The notes under the pieces are model-generated. The model had not been told where the DNA came from. It worked only from the letters and a program-made list of their open reading frames with translations, and did no database searches. The position numbers were made by a program, and so were the translations under genes. Positions 47,930 through 61,000 of a stretch of 64,000 bases of DNA are shown here, one piece after another (positions within the stretch are counted from its first letter, which is position 1; each line of letters begins with the position of its first letter). The stretch is taken from positions 24,695,176 through 24,759,175 of the forward strand of contig NC_135550.1 of NCBI RefSeq assembly GCF_964340395.1. Reading direction: 5' to 3'. The DNA is from Glandiceps talaboti. Taxonomy: Eukaryota > Hemichordata > Enteropneusta > Spengelidae.

Positions 47930-48960
47930 TGTGTATAATTTATGCAGACTAGCCAATCTGAGTGATCATCTAGCACCTGCCTTACTTTAATTATTCATAG
48001 CTAAGAAATTAGCAGCATTATTCCTTGGTTTTGTGTGTGCCACTTGTTTTTCCGCCAAGCTCAATGCTAGGGACAGCCTCTCCAATTTACAAATCACATC
48101 TACTCCTGCCAATCACTATGGGGTTGTCTAAATTTCCTGCTTTTAGATCCACCTGGCGACTTTCAGGGAATTCAGTTAGGAAAGAATTTCCTGGCCTTTT
48201 CCATAGTCTGGCAGAAATCACACTCTCACTCTTTCTTGGGGCATTCATCCACCACAATACACATTGCTACAAATTTCCTTGTCCGTATACTGCAAGTAAT
48301 GTTCCGGCCTTACCCAATCCATGTTCACTGTGCTGTTACTATGCTCTCACTTTCCAATTCAGACACTATAATACTGTCATCATTGTACACAGTTGTGATT
48401 CCAATGGCTTCTATTCCCAAGTGGCAATTTGTCAAGGGTCTTCCACAGTCTATCTGCAATTTAAATTTCCCTCACTCTAGAAATTTCAAATCAGATGTAT
48501 ATTAAATAACAAAAAATGATATTTTTCCTTTCCCATTATTTCACCTTTACCACTAAGTTTCTCCACTCTCTCTCTCTGACTTCACTTTCACCCCATTGAA
48601 TACTTATCCCACTGTCGATACATACATTTTTTCCTTTTGCTAATTCTTCACTTCTGTCTTTTCTCTTTTGTCTGTCAGCGTTGTTTGTGTCCTCATTTCT
48701 AATGAGTTACCTTGACCTTGCTGCTAACCTTTGGAATTTATATCACTTTTACAATTCACCTGGATTATACAAGTCCTCATATTTTTTCTGATTTTGACAA
48801 CTTTTATTTGGAAGTTCTTTTGTCCCAGATTGCTCCCCACCCACTTTCATTTATGGCCTGTTAGTTTTTTTGCGCCTCTGTTTACCAAAGGTAGTCGGCT
48901 TGGCATGACTTTTACTTTGCTGTAAAAAGCGTGTGTATTTTACTTTCTACTTTGTTTGCT
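47930..48960. other. Pyrimidine-rich stretch, possible decayed element
   Basis: The + strand is C/T-rich from about 48020 to 48900. A + frame of 151 codons (48025-48480) begins at ATG; the reverse strand also has protein-like pieces (IDCGRPLTNCHLGIEAIGIT, then stops). This could be a decayed transposon read on the minus strand, but I cannot name a family. Treat as non-coding. Confidence 0.25.
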
Positions 48961-49019
48961 CTGCTTTGAAATATGGTGTCAGCCAGAGCATGCAAGAATT
49001 CCAGTCAGTCATAAATACC

Positions 49020-49260
49020 AAACAAAACCAAATAAAGTTTGTATAGGCATTGAGACACAGGTGGGGTGTACAGGATACGGCTATAGACACGTAGCACTAT
49101 ACTCCGTGCTTCATTCTCGTTAATATAATATACTATAAAACACAACTGAATAAAGTTTGTACAGGCATAGTAACTCAGGATATGTGTGTACGGTCACTCA
49201 CACTAACATGCCTATTTCACCCCTGTTAATGAAATCTACTATAACAGTCTGTATTTTAAT
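49020..49260. repeat. Diverged tandem duplication, about 125 bp
   Basis: AATAAAGTTTGTATAGGCAT and AATAAAGTTTGTACAGGCAT mark the start of two copies, which also share TTAATATAATATACTATAA and TTAATGAAATCTACTATAA. Confidence 0.55.
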
Positions 49261-50146
49261 TTGGCCTGGATGTCTAGTATGTCTTTATCATTTGTTCTTT
49301 CTGCCTAATTGAAGAGCAACACCTCTTGAAAAGAGACAAATGGATTTTACATGTAAGAGGTGGAATATAAGGTTTGACCCATCTGTTCACTAACACGCTG
49401 TCAGCAAACTGTAAGAGCCCTCGTCTTATTAAATTCTATTAAAGCCCAATAAATTCCATAAATTAATGATTGAATTGCCTGAAATTACCAGTCAATTGGT
49501 ACTGGTAGTCCAACTTGCCTTACACTCGGAACTGCCATCCCAAATACTATATGACATCCCCCACAAGTACCCAAAAACAGGTATTTGGCATCAGACTTCA
49601 TATGAAAGTGTTAAACTACAATAAACACAAAGTTAACTAGGAAGCTGACATGAAATCTTTTATTTATAACCAATTTAGTCGTTTGAAATTTCATTATGTT
49701 AATGTATGCTAGTGAAAACCACAAAGTGGCTGGCTTGCATGTGAAGCGTCTGCGCTTGATGTCGGTAATAAATCAGTAATAAATATTTATTTTCTAACAA
49801 GCTGTAGACTCAAACTGAAGCCTTGTCAGTGTAGTGTCTGCAGGATGCGATGTTTCTCTATTGTCACAAAAAAAATCATTTAATAGCTGTCTTGTGCCAG
49901 TAACAAAACTGTTTGATGTATGTTCAATAAAAGGTGCATGTACTGGGGGCTATTAGTTGGGATTTATAGGCCCTGTCTTACGTCTATCCTACATTTTCAA
50001 ATTGATTTGCTTGTTTTGAAATTATTACACACATAACTGGAAGCCTGTCAAATACTAGTCAATTAGTTTGATTGCCATTTACCGGCTTGTTTTTTTCCTC
50101 TCTCGGTTGACCTTTCCATGACTTTTTTATGTGTTCCTTGTTGCAG

Positions 50147-50212
50147 AGTTACAAGTCACCCGGACAAGGAAACTACCCAGCTCCACCTAAACATTCACAG
50201 CGGCGTTATTGA
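50147..50212 (+). CDS. Terminal coding exon of the Q/G/Y-rich protein, with stop
   Basis: Acceptor TTCCTTGTTGCAG is followed in phase 0 by SYKSPGQGNYPAPPKHSQRRY and TGA at 50210-50212. Phase 0 matches the donor of exon 42550-42742, so the joined tail is about 105 residues. The basic, aromatic end is typical of nuclear RNA-binding proteins, where C-terminal ..RRY/..KPY or ..PPKH.. motifs can act as nuclear-transport or methylation-proximal signals (inference). From memory, NF90/ILF3 has a similar NY.SP.PPKH phrase within its tail, and hnRNP U, R and A/B families have similar Q/G/Y tails; none can be chosen from this alone. Confidence 0.85.
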   Translation, partial: SYKSPGQGNYPAPPKHSQRRY

Positions 50213-51061
50213 GAACACAAGCAAGTGCTGTTAAACTGGAAACCTGTTGCTATCCAGTTTTATCAAGATAATACCAAGAAAAGCTTGTCAAATACTATTA
50301 GTAGTTTTAACTTCACAGTAGAAACAACAGCAGAGTACATGATGGACACCACTCTGCTACACAGTCTAGAGGACTAGAACCCCTAATGGCCATTCACCAC
50401 CACTTCAAGTCACATTTCAAAATAAAAAATCGTGGAAACGCTGCCATGCCAAGATAGAGGATTTTGTAGTATGGAGACCACACCAAATGACAGATAACCT
50501 TGTCAAAGATATTATCAGTATAGTGTACTCGGAGGTTAACGTTATCACTACTTAACTAGTCTATATGGTGGGTTAGCTCGTTGACAGCCGATGACACTTA
50601 ACCCTCCCATAGTCACTACAAACCTTTAAGCTACCTCAGCCATGTCAGAGTATACTTCAACTCTACAGCTGAGAAACCAAAAAAAAAACACTTATATAAA
50701 AAAGTAGCACCCCCCCCCCTGTACCCAAGCTGTGTCAAAAACTCTCAAGATATGTGTATTTAAGGTACTTGAAATGTTATTTTGTAAACTTTACAGCTTG
50801 ATTGCTAATGAGAACTGAATGAAGTTGTTAAGAGTTTTCAAGAACAGTGTCAACTATCAATCACTCTGTACTCATATTTTTATTACAATCATAGTACCAA
50901 TCTATTGTAAGTAGACTGAAATGAGAACAGGAAATCATTTCTCAGTCCTTAAAAATATGGGAGCTTTAATTTCACAACCACAATATTTCTTAGATTATCC
51001 CCAATTACCGTTAGACATGATTTCTTGAGAATTCATATTTTTGTGATATTACAGTCTGTGG

Positions 51062-51063
<2 letters not shown>

Positions 51064-51092
<29 letters not shown>

Positions 51093-51243
51093 TGTATGTA
51101 TGTATGTATGTATGTATGTATGTATGTATGTATGTATGTATGTATGTATGTATGTATGTATGTATGTATGTATGTATGTATGTATGTATGTATGTATGTA
51201 TGTATGTATGTATGTATGTATGTATGCATGCATGCATGCATGT
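51064..51243. repeat. (TATG)n microsatellite, about 40 tetramers
   Basis: It is almost uninterrupted TATG for about 160 bp and ends in CATG tetramers. If transcribed from the + strand it gives about 40 UGUA units within the putative 3' UTR. Confidence 0.97.
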
Positions 51244-52544
51244 TTCTATGTATCTATGTGTTTGTGAATTTCTTTTCATCAGCAACCACAGTTATGGCAT
51301 GTCAAATATTGAATGGTTTTTGTCACTGTCAGTCTTTAAAAGGCTTACAGATCAGCTTTCAATGTTTTTATTGTGATGAATATACACTTAGCGTATGCCA
51401 GCAGAAAAGAGCAAAGTAATTCAAGGCACACTGGCCAATGGTAGCCTTGTAAATTGAAATTAACATACTTTTTACTGTAATCATAGTAATCAAATGTGCA
51501 TCTTGGCGTGTAAATACAAAATAGAATCAAATCTCCAAATTGCAATGAACTTTTGTTGTTCAAGATTGTAGACAGTTTTTCAGTCATTTTATTAATATCT
51601 AAAATATGTTTCCTTTTAATAGAGCCAGGTCATTTGCTTATATTACCAATACAATCTTTGTGATTGGGGAAGACAAGTAACTGCTGTCTCCAGTAAACCA
51701 ACTGAGGCTATTAAGGCATCCATTGTTGCCATTTTAGGCATCACACCTCAGTGTGACGAATGTCAAAGGCTCCTGCAAATTGCCAGTTATTTAAGACCCC
51801 TTTCCATGTATTTTGCAGGGCTAGACTTCCACGTTCCTTTGTTGAAACTGATCAAATCTATTGTTATTGATAATGAAAAGAATTGGAGAGACTTTGTATT
51901 TTAACACCGTTGCTGGTAGCATGTTATGTCTGTATCCAGCAACTCTTTTGTTATGCATTTCATCAAATATACCTTTCTGATTACTGCAACTTAGCATACG
52001 AGTATATATAATATCAGGGAAGAGTTTTGCCATAGAGAATAAGAATTAAAATCAAAGTGTGTTTTCTGTATTTGATCCATTTTCTATGCCATATGGTGGA
52101 TGGATAGAGATGAGTTTATGATCTACACATTGGTGGAGGTCTGCATTTGATTACCTGCAAGCAGTTTGTGACAATATGGTACTGTCAATCTCGGCAGCTT
52201 GTTTTTTGTCTTTGAAGTGGTTTACAACCAAATATGAAAGAAAACAAATGTGGTGCTGTGCAGCAGCAGCAGTAGTAGTGTTTGTGTAGAATTCACAGGT
52301 CCAGCTAATGTGTCGTAACCTGAGGAATACACAAAATCATTTGTCGTTGTTTTCTCTATATCAAGCATGTGTAATGTGAAAAGCAATCACAGTGTGAGGT
52401 ACAAGAGTGTGGATGTGTTTTTTAAGTCAAATTGTTTGTGTGAAATTGAAATTGTTATTAATATCATCATGCAGATTATTAGATGTCGTTATGTCCATCA
52501 TTTATATGATGTTTGCGAACTTTATTGACTTAATTACTATGGTG

Positions 52545-52564
52545 AATAAAATAATTTTAATAAA
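52545..52564 (+). terminator. Pair of AATAAA polyadenylation signals
   Basis: AATAAA at 52545-52550 and again at 52559-52564, with GT/T-rich sequence in the next 40 bp, suggest cleavage near 52580. Confidence 0.5.
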
Positions 52565-53309
52565 GACCCATCATTATATTTGTGTCATCGATGTGTAGTA
52601 TTTTGTCTCGGGTGGAGATTGCAATTCATTAGATCACCCTGTCTGTGTAACGACCTCCTGCAATGTTTAGCTCCACGAAATGTGCGAATGTCTGATATAT
52701 AGACACCAATTTAGTTTCCCCTCACCAATTTTCAGATTTAGATTCATACATGTCACCGCACTCGTGGAGGTCACAGACGATGATGAGACGTGCTAAGAAA
52801 TAAATATCTTAATTTTCGTCGGCACTTTCATCTTGTGTGAAGTTTCCTCTCCGATCTTGATGTATATTGCTCTCTTTTTTAATGAACTAAAGTTTACGAA
52901 CAACAGCTAGCATATTTGGCCGAGATGCTTGGTTGTTAACTCGTAGCTAGGTACACGTGCAGTTTGTCGTTTGCCGTACATGTTTCTGTGTTGACTGCTT
53001 TGAATGACTCGTTGTGTGGCGTAATTCGTATTGACAGTAATCCTTGCTACTTACTCCTCATTTATAAGCGTCACCCTTTCATCACTCTGTAACTGACGAA
53101 GGTGATCAAAAATACCCCCGAAGTGAAAAAAAAATCACTGCCAGTCCTGCACAAATACGCTCCCTGACTAGAAAAACGGCTTTTCTTTCACAACAAGGTG
53201 AAATACACGCTCTTCGTGACTTGAACTCGAACACCGAGTTTTGTCCATTTAATAACAACTCGTATTTTTAAAATCCTGCAACAATTTTACAGAAGTCCCA
53301 ATACAAAGA

Positions 53310-53410
<101 letters not shown>

Positions 53411-54735
53411 ATAAACGACCCAATAAAAATATACACCGACAACCCAATCTTCATAATTGTGAACACACGAGTGTTATAAGCTTATATTTTGAAATTCAAA
53501 TTTGAACCGGAGCAGGCGAAATGTCAAAACGTAAAAGTACAGTCGTCAGAGATGTATCCGACCGGGTATTGCAGCTCTGACATTAATACACATACTGGTT
53601 TTGTGCACCTTAGAGCCCGGTTTAAGATGATATGTTCACCTTTCATTTGTAAAGGTATTGGTCGTCAGAATTGCGAATATAAGAGGAAGGATTTCCAGCT
53701 GCGAGCAAAAATACGTTAGAGGAGAAAGTGTGATTTGACAGGTCAAATGTCAAGTTGTTTCATACCGCACAAGAGTACAATCTCTTCCGAGAGCGGCTTA
53801 GGTGTGAAAGAAGTCCAACCGTTTTACAGTCGATGACATTAACAATCGAATCACATCCAATTTGCACGTCTCAGATCAATACTTTAAGAGTGTTTTTTCT
53901 TCTGTTTTAGCTGCCGCTAGGCGCTACAAATCAAAGCTACAAATCAGTACAGTCGAAAGACGTGCTCTTCGACCAGGCAAAATGAGATAGTATCGGATAA
54001 CATTTTTTTAAAGGAAAAAAATGCTGTTAAAATTCAACGTACGTTCCAATCCTTAGATTCCCTTCCGGAAACTTCTGCTTTACCCATTTCAATAGATTGC
54101 ACTGTAGAACTCAGTATTAGCATTAAAAGAATGAAAGCCCTTCGGTCGCACGTTTTGAAATTTCGCCCAAATTGAAATTTGCACCTTAAAACAGGTAGCC
54201 ATACAATTTTGATGTACCCGACTACTCTGTGACTTTCGAATTCATCACGCTACCATCTTTACATAATCACCGCAATGTATACCGATGTAGTTGTATTCAT
54301 TTATCATTCATTATTCGCCGTCTAAGTGATAACTTCGTCATCAACCCGCACACTTTATAATAGTACACACACAGATTTATTCCCTATACACGTTTTATAA
54401 TTCATCCTCCTCCTCCCGGCGCAGCTCATGACCTATCTGTTGCCATGGCCAGCATCCCTGTGTATCCATGGCATCAGATCTCTCCATCTTCATCTTGGCG
54501 TATCATTTCACTAAATAGTACTTCTCCACATTGTCCGTACTTGTCGACCTAGCGACCCAGAAGTAATAACACAATTTCCACTTTCATCTTTTCGAATCAG
54601 TTAGAAATTGAATCATTTGTATTTCCTCAGAAGGCCGACTGAACAACCCTTAAATTTATTTTCAATTTTGTCGTTTCGATTTCTGGCTAACGAGGGTCGT
54701 GTCTTGTGTGATAGGGAGCAGTGATAAAAGGCGTG

Positions 54736-55008
54736 ATGGATGCCTTTGGCAGCGGGGAATGCAATTCTGTTTGGAGAGTCTTGGCCAAAGTAATGACTGT
54801 TCTTTATTTATTATACAACCCTTATACGATCGCTCTCGTATGTGATTCCACGGGTTATGCTTTGCACAGTAATTTGGTAAGCTTAGATGAAATAAATGAA
54901 ATCACAAAGGCAGTCGACTCGGCTCCGATTGAGATGTATTGGGATCATTGCTCCTATCTCTGTGTAATAGAGCTCATACAAGGTGCAATGGATACAGAAG
55001 GAAATTAA
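54736..55008 (+). CDS. Hypothetical 90-residue ORF (weak)
   Basis: ATG at 54736 opens 90 codons to TAA at 55006. The product has MDAFGSGECNSVWRVLAKVM, then a hydrophobic stretch around TVLYLLYNPYTIALV, and an acidic second half (SLDEINEITKAVDSAPIEMY). The composition is more protein-like than most chance frames in this region. No domain, splice context or promoter is evident; an in-frame TAG lies just upstream. It could be a small gene, an exon or chance. Confidence 0.15.
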   Translation: MDAFGSGECNSVWRVLAKVMTVLYLLYNPYTIALVCDSTGYALHSNLVSLDEINEITKAVDSAPIEMYWDHCSYLCVIELIQGAMDTEGN

Positions 55009-56656
55009 TTTGACCAAATATGTAGAATGTACATAAATGTTATAATATCGGTAGTATCACTTATTAGTAATATCCAGTACTGTGAGTACATACGGTAAAG
55101 ACTATCGGCAGTTAGATATTAGTAAGCACTTTACATTTACTCAGATTATTACTGGAATCCAGCCGAAGCGCTATCGTGAAAATGATAGGTATATTCTAAC
55201 GTTTATATAGTCATCGTGTTTGTATTATGTGTGATACCATTTGGAGTAGATATTAAGTGATAGTCGCTCAGTGAGCTTGGTAAACCAATTCTTTGAATAT
55301 CACATGTGATGTTTTAATACTGTCGCAATGTTTCGCTTTGTTCCTCGACGCCCGCAATCTAAGAACCGCCAATAGAGTTTACTGTCGTCGTGACAATTTA
55401 AAGATGGAGGGGAGAAAAGTAATGGCAGCATTCACGTGATTAGCATGGCAACTGGAAAAACTCATTTTGATCAATGAAATGTCACCATTCTTTCCTTCTC
55501 CTCATCCTACACTTGTCTTTTCCCTCTCCACGTCTCACATTTTTTTTCCTTCTCTGCATCCCCCACTTTACTCCTTTCTCTCCGTCGGTGCCACCTTCCC
55601 TTACTCCGCAGTTTCGATGCAAACATACGCGTGTCTGTGTCTGACGGAAGTTACAAGTTTCTGCAAAATTATATTCATTTGTAAAACTGATTCGAAAGAT
55701 CACCTGATTATATATGAGAGTGGTCGGTCAATGTTATCCATGCGATAGAAGACGGTCGCGTTATTAGGGTCAGCAAAATAGGTGATTTACACACTTTGTG
55801 TGAAAAGCCTGATAAACCAACGTTTTACAATATTTACACCTGAGAAGTTACAACCTACACTGAAATGTCCGGAATGTTTATGGCAAATGTGAAATAGGTT
55901 ACTCCGATAAACGTTGTTGGACCTTGGAGTGTATAAAATCACGATAGTCACTGTGGCCGTAATTGACATCAAGGACCATCGCACCCAGGCTTGGCTTACA
56001 TGGCCACGTAAGGCACGCATACACCATCTCGCTAGGGCCGCTGAGTTTATATAGTAGTAACGTTATACACGCATACGTCAGTACATACAGGTTTACAATC
56101 AAGATTTTGATCAAAGTTGAGAAATGTGGTCGAAAATTTGACATCGTATAACTTGTGTCATTTTACTTCCTAATTATCTTATTTATTGAAACTAAAACAT
56201 TACAATATTAATAATGTGATGTCTCTATCATCCCTTTCCACGTCCAACGACAGCACACAACCCGTTCTCACATAACCATTCCATGAATAGTTCGACCGTA
56301 AAGAATTCATCGATCAAACATCGGGGTTCTCGCGTAAACATGACAATTTCTTTATTGACCGTTACAATTAATTATACGTTATCAACCAACAACACGTTTG
56401 GTGCCAATGTTTTGTTACAAAATTGTAAGGCAAACGAAAAGGTAGTAACACTATTGATTGTCACAGACAGCGTGTTGGTTTGGAAACGAATAGTAAAATG
56501 TCCAATCTCTTTATTAAGTTCGATCACTATGGCCTCAGTCTTGCTTTAGCTATATTGTTTGATGACGTCATACAAACCATAGATATGAACGCAGTACAAT
56601 AATTGTATGTAGAGATTAATAATTATATTTTTCTCAACTGTATAGGAAATAGCTAT

Positions 56657-56701
56657 GCACCCCACCCCACCCCACACCACACCACTCCACACCACCCCAC
56701 C
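56657..56701. repeat. (CACCC)n-like C-rich repeat
   Basis: CACCC pentamers with CACAC and CACTC variants. Confidence 0.85.
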
Positions 56702-57488
56702 GTATATACAGTTAGTGCTGTAAACTGTTTATATCTTAGATTGAATCTTTTTTTTACCTTTTAGCCTGGATTTCTGTGTAAATGGGCCTAACACGTGAAA
56801 CCTGTACGATACAAATGATAGTACGGTGTCTTTATTTATTAGAAATTAGTATTTAATTGAAAATTATTACTTATCATATTCATATACCTGTCTTTCATGT
56901 GTAAATATTCGTTCGGTATTAAATATGGTAGAGTGATTTTAACGAATTGACGTAGTAATTGTTTCCTTTATCTATTGCAGAATATTATTTGTTTAAGTTA
57001 TAAGTAATTGTTCTTCGCCATATCTTCTCCTTGTTAGGACATTAGCATATTTGTTCACGAGCCAGAAATATTTTATTCCTACCCAGAAATAATTCATTCC
57101 TCGCTTGAAATAATTCATTCCTAGCTAGAACTTGAATGTTAGATGTATCTCTACTATGTTCATATGTTGTTGCTACAGTTAACATTATTGTCTATATATG
57201 GCATGACTCCTTTTAGTTTTACGTTACCTATTTAACGTGTATTGGTATAAGATTGGCCATTATAATATACCAGTACATGTAAAGTTCTCTCTAATTTGTC
57301 GTCTTTGCGGTTGACTGCTTCCCTTTGTGTTGTTTTGTTTTCTTGCAGCATGTTCTCCATTCAATTTCGAATTCTATAAAATACTCAGTCAAAAAAAAAT
57401 CGCTTCTGTTCCACAGTCATACAATACTAGTAAAGTGATATGAAAAATTTTAATATCATATATATGTTATATTATATATAATGTATAC

Positions 57489-57620
<132 letters not shown>

Positions 57621-59651
57621 GTATACAGAGGCTGATTTCGGAGCCAAGCCTAGAGCGACCATCGTATACTTTACGATTTAGAACTTGCATCAGTTGTTAT
57701 ATATACTTTTCTAGGCCTATACGTGAATGTCATTCAAAGCCCGTTAAGTGTTGAGACGGGCTGCCATCAGCAAATGGCATGTGTTAGTTAGCAGTTTCAC
57801 TCAATTGAATTTAAAACAGCAGATGATAGCGACGATGTGTGATAATCGCCTTCTAATTACTTATGATGAATGGACTACAAAATTGCCACAATAAGCATGT
57901 TCAGCGGTGAATAGACAAACCCTCGGTCTCAATGCAAATATTTGTAAACTATTAAACGTAAAACTATACATCAGTTGTACCAGTAAAGTGATCATAATCA
58001 TTCTGATATATTGTCTGCGTATTATTTTTACAAAGAGGCGTCGCTAAAAAAAATCGACGGGTCGGAGTTTTTCTCTGGACATAATGTGTCTTTTACGACC
58101 CCTTCACTCTATTCTTTCTTTCCACTTTCCCAAAAACTGTCTTTGTCGATTTTTCAAACGGCCGTTGTTGTTTTTCAAATGCAAATAGTACGGGCTTAAT
58201 ATAGATTTGAATAGACTGAATTGAAGATCGCACCTGAACATTTGGACCACATGTCTCCGATTAGAACTTTTGATGTGGCCGCCTTTCCCCGTAGACCCTT
58301 AGAACATTTCACCGACATGCAGGGTATTATTTAATTCATGAGAATGCCTATCAACGTGCTAATATTGTTTCGTTTAACCTCTTTTCTCTGTCTTTTTGCA
58401 CTCAAAAGGGGATAATGCATACACATTTTGAATGTAAGGCCACCTCCCACCAGCGTACCCAACACATCTGGCGGAGTGTATTGAAAGGCCCCATAGAACC
58501 CCTGCGACCGGCCTTCACAAGTGAAGACAACAATCGTTTTTTCCTTTCACTCCCCTCTCTTTGTAGCTCTCAGCAGTTTTAACTCTATCACTACATCCCT
58601 TAAAAACGTCGATGTCATATTGTCACAATATTCGTGATAGACCAATATGGCCAGGTTCAAGTTCATCTGGTTCCGAGGCTCACGCTATAATCGGTGTTCT
58701 AAAGTTAAAGCTATAGTCTCCGGTGCTTTTTATGTTGCTCGTACATTATTAAGGGATGTGCGATAGATATTAATAATTTATTAGGATTTGTAAAGCAGGC
58801 ATTTAGCGGCGAACAAAGCGAACTAACACCTTGGCTGTAGTGCTTTCATTGCCTTCTACGTCCACTATAATTAGGCCCAACAATCCCTTTCATGGTTTAA
58901 GCTTTTTTTCCTTCGAACACATGGTCCGGCTATTTTTCGCCCTTTCTTCCAACTCTACCAATCCCTTCCGGTCCCACGAGCCTCAGCTTGCGACGATAAT
59001 TGAGGAGGAGGAGCTTCATCACCGCTGCAGTTTGACAGCGACCTTCGTCCCTGAGCAATATTCATACCATGATGTATGTTAGGATTACTGTATTCATAGT
59101 CTTTCCACATTTTTTTTCCTTTTTTACGTTTTACACATCAGTGCATTTTACAATATCCACCTTGGTTATACACCGTCAAGTAGAGAAACAGACATCGTTA
59201 ACTTTAGCAGAGAAGATTATCGCATTAGTACTGAAGACTTGAGAGAGACTGGGGGATTTTATTATAAGAGAGCATGGAAACTAAACAAAACAATGAAATC
59301 GACAAGTAAAAAAGCATATTCACACATTTAGCGGTGTCAGTGTCACCGACAGTATTAATTTTCTTGTCACGTTTGGTTGGCTGTCTACATTAGCACAAAA
59401 TAAGTACGACTGTTGGTCGTGTCATTCTACGCAAACAATTCATGGAGAGTTCTTAAGCCGCAGTGACACCCACTCATCGTTAGTCCATGCGTAGTACACT
59501 AGTATGTGTATAGACTTACCTGCTGATGTCCGTTTTCTCTTTAACCCCAATCCCCCAAGTCATCTTTGATAAATACATCGCATAAAATACCCCAGTCACA
59601 GAAACGTCATTTTGGTTATAAAACCATTATTTCACATTAAATGTATGATTC

Positions 59652-59773
<122 letters not shown>

Positions 59774-60689
59774 CATCATTTGTTATAAAAGTACAAATAA
59801 ATTTGTATTTTTATTATTTGTGTTGTGATTAACACCCCCACGAGTGTGATATCAGTGATCTAGACACGCATTGGCAACGATAACATCTGAATGGGGATAC
59901 CTCGACGGACGCACTCGTGATGTGTTTTTACGTAAGAGATTGCTTAATGGATATAAGCTGTCAGTATCATAGTCAGCAGAGAACACCCCAGTCACACTCA
60001 GAGAGACATATACTATTTAATTACATTGATTTCAATACCAAGTACGTAATTTTCAGCCACTTTACTTGATATCGAACAAACCATTGTGACACATTGTCTA
60101 TGGGCATCTTTGTCATTCCAATATAGATGAATCAATAACTATTAATTTAGTCTTTCCAATGACTTTTGTCGCGATCACCATAAGTGTATTTGAGTGCAAT
60201 GAGGGGGGGGGAGAGCATAGACAGACAAAAGTTGTTTCTTTACTGTCATTAAAGTGTTATTTCGAAAAACCCGGTTGTTGACATCTTTTATAAATTTATA
60301 ATCACCTGTGTCGCACTTTACTACTGACAGCATAACAGATTATCAACTTTTGTGATTCCTGTCAATTATTGACAGTATTGCGTTCGACTTTGTTTTTACC
60401 ATTCACATACACAATTATATATTTTAATATCTGTGATTAGTATTATTTTTGTGTAAAAAAAAATAATGTGATATTGCCGAATCGTAAGTTTTGGCAATCC
60501 TAAGCTATAGAGTAGACGTCAGAATTGATAGAAATATAATGTTGCGTAGTAAAAAAAATTACAAAGTGAGTGTCAATTCATTATGCCTATGAACATTCAA
60601 TAATTCAATTTGAGGTGCATTCATATCCCATTTTTTCTCTCATTGATTTCGCAAACCATCTCTTTGAAGCTATCATTGATCGGTAAAAC

Positions 60690-61000
60690 GACGCTCGGTA
60701 GTTCCAGCCTAATTGGTTGGGCGTGGACTAACACCTTACTCACACCTCCTGTGTCAATGACGGCCGATTTGCATGACTCCCGGGCTACAATGGATGGTCG
60801 TGAGTTCTAGTCCGAAGTCACCCAATATATTGTCAACGGACAGGAGATTCTTGTTTTCGAACATACAGATTATGCATTTTTTAAGTTGTGATGCTATACA
60901 AGACATATAGATGAGTTAAAAAGCTTTGATTACAACCCCCTCTTTACAACGTAGCCAGCAGGGGTGTACATACCAAAACCGAGAGAGATGCAGGTGTGAG
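60690..61000. promoter_or_regulatory. Cluster of transcription-factor-like motifs (candidate enhancer)
   Basis: Within about 310 bp there is TAATTGGTTGGGCGTGG (CCAAT-like plus GC-box-like), TCACACCT at 60740-60747 (T-box half site), ATTTGCAT at 60767-60774 (octamer), ACAATGG at 60787-60793 (Sox-like) and AGGTGTGA at 60992-60999 (second T-box half site, opposite orientation). Individual matches this short are expected by chance; the clustering is the only argument. Confidence 0.2.

Larger units (their letters stand above)
42743..50146 (+). other. Last intron of the Q/G/Y-rich gene (about 7.4 kb)
   Basis: It runs from donor GTAAGG to acceptor TTCCTTGTTGCAG. It contains minisatellites and CATA microsatellites described separately. 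Confidence 0.75.
50213..52585 (+). other. Putative 3' UTR of the Q/G/Y-rich gene
   Basis: The sequence after the stop has no further acceptor-exon of matching composition. AATAAA occurs early (about 50421) and as a close pair at 52545-52550 and 52559-52564, followed by GT-rich sequence (TTTGTGTCATCGATGTGTAG), a good polyadenylation context. Sequence composition changes just after this point, which supports a gene boundary. A (TATG)n array lies inside. Alternative polyadenylation at the early signal would remove the array. A + frame of about 95 codons (51622-51903) without an early ATG lies here and is probably chance. Confidence 0.55.

Noticed and set aside
48025-48480. 151-codon + frame
   Set aside because: It lies in a C/T-rich tract that disfavours stops. 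The peptide is rich in P, S, F and C without a family signature; the reverse strand looks equally protein-like but is broken by stops.
51622-51903. About 95 stop-free codons on + (…SKPTEAIKASIVAILGITPQ…) and a minus frame with …FDEMHNKRVAGYRHNMLPAT…
   Set aside because: Overlapping frames on opposite strands within the putative 3' UTR. The + frame has no early ATG, the minus frame has no good donor, and neither has a recognised family.
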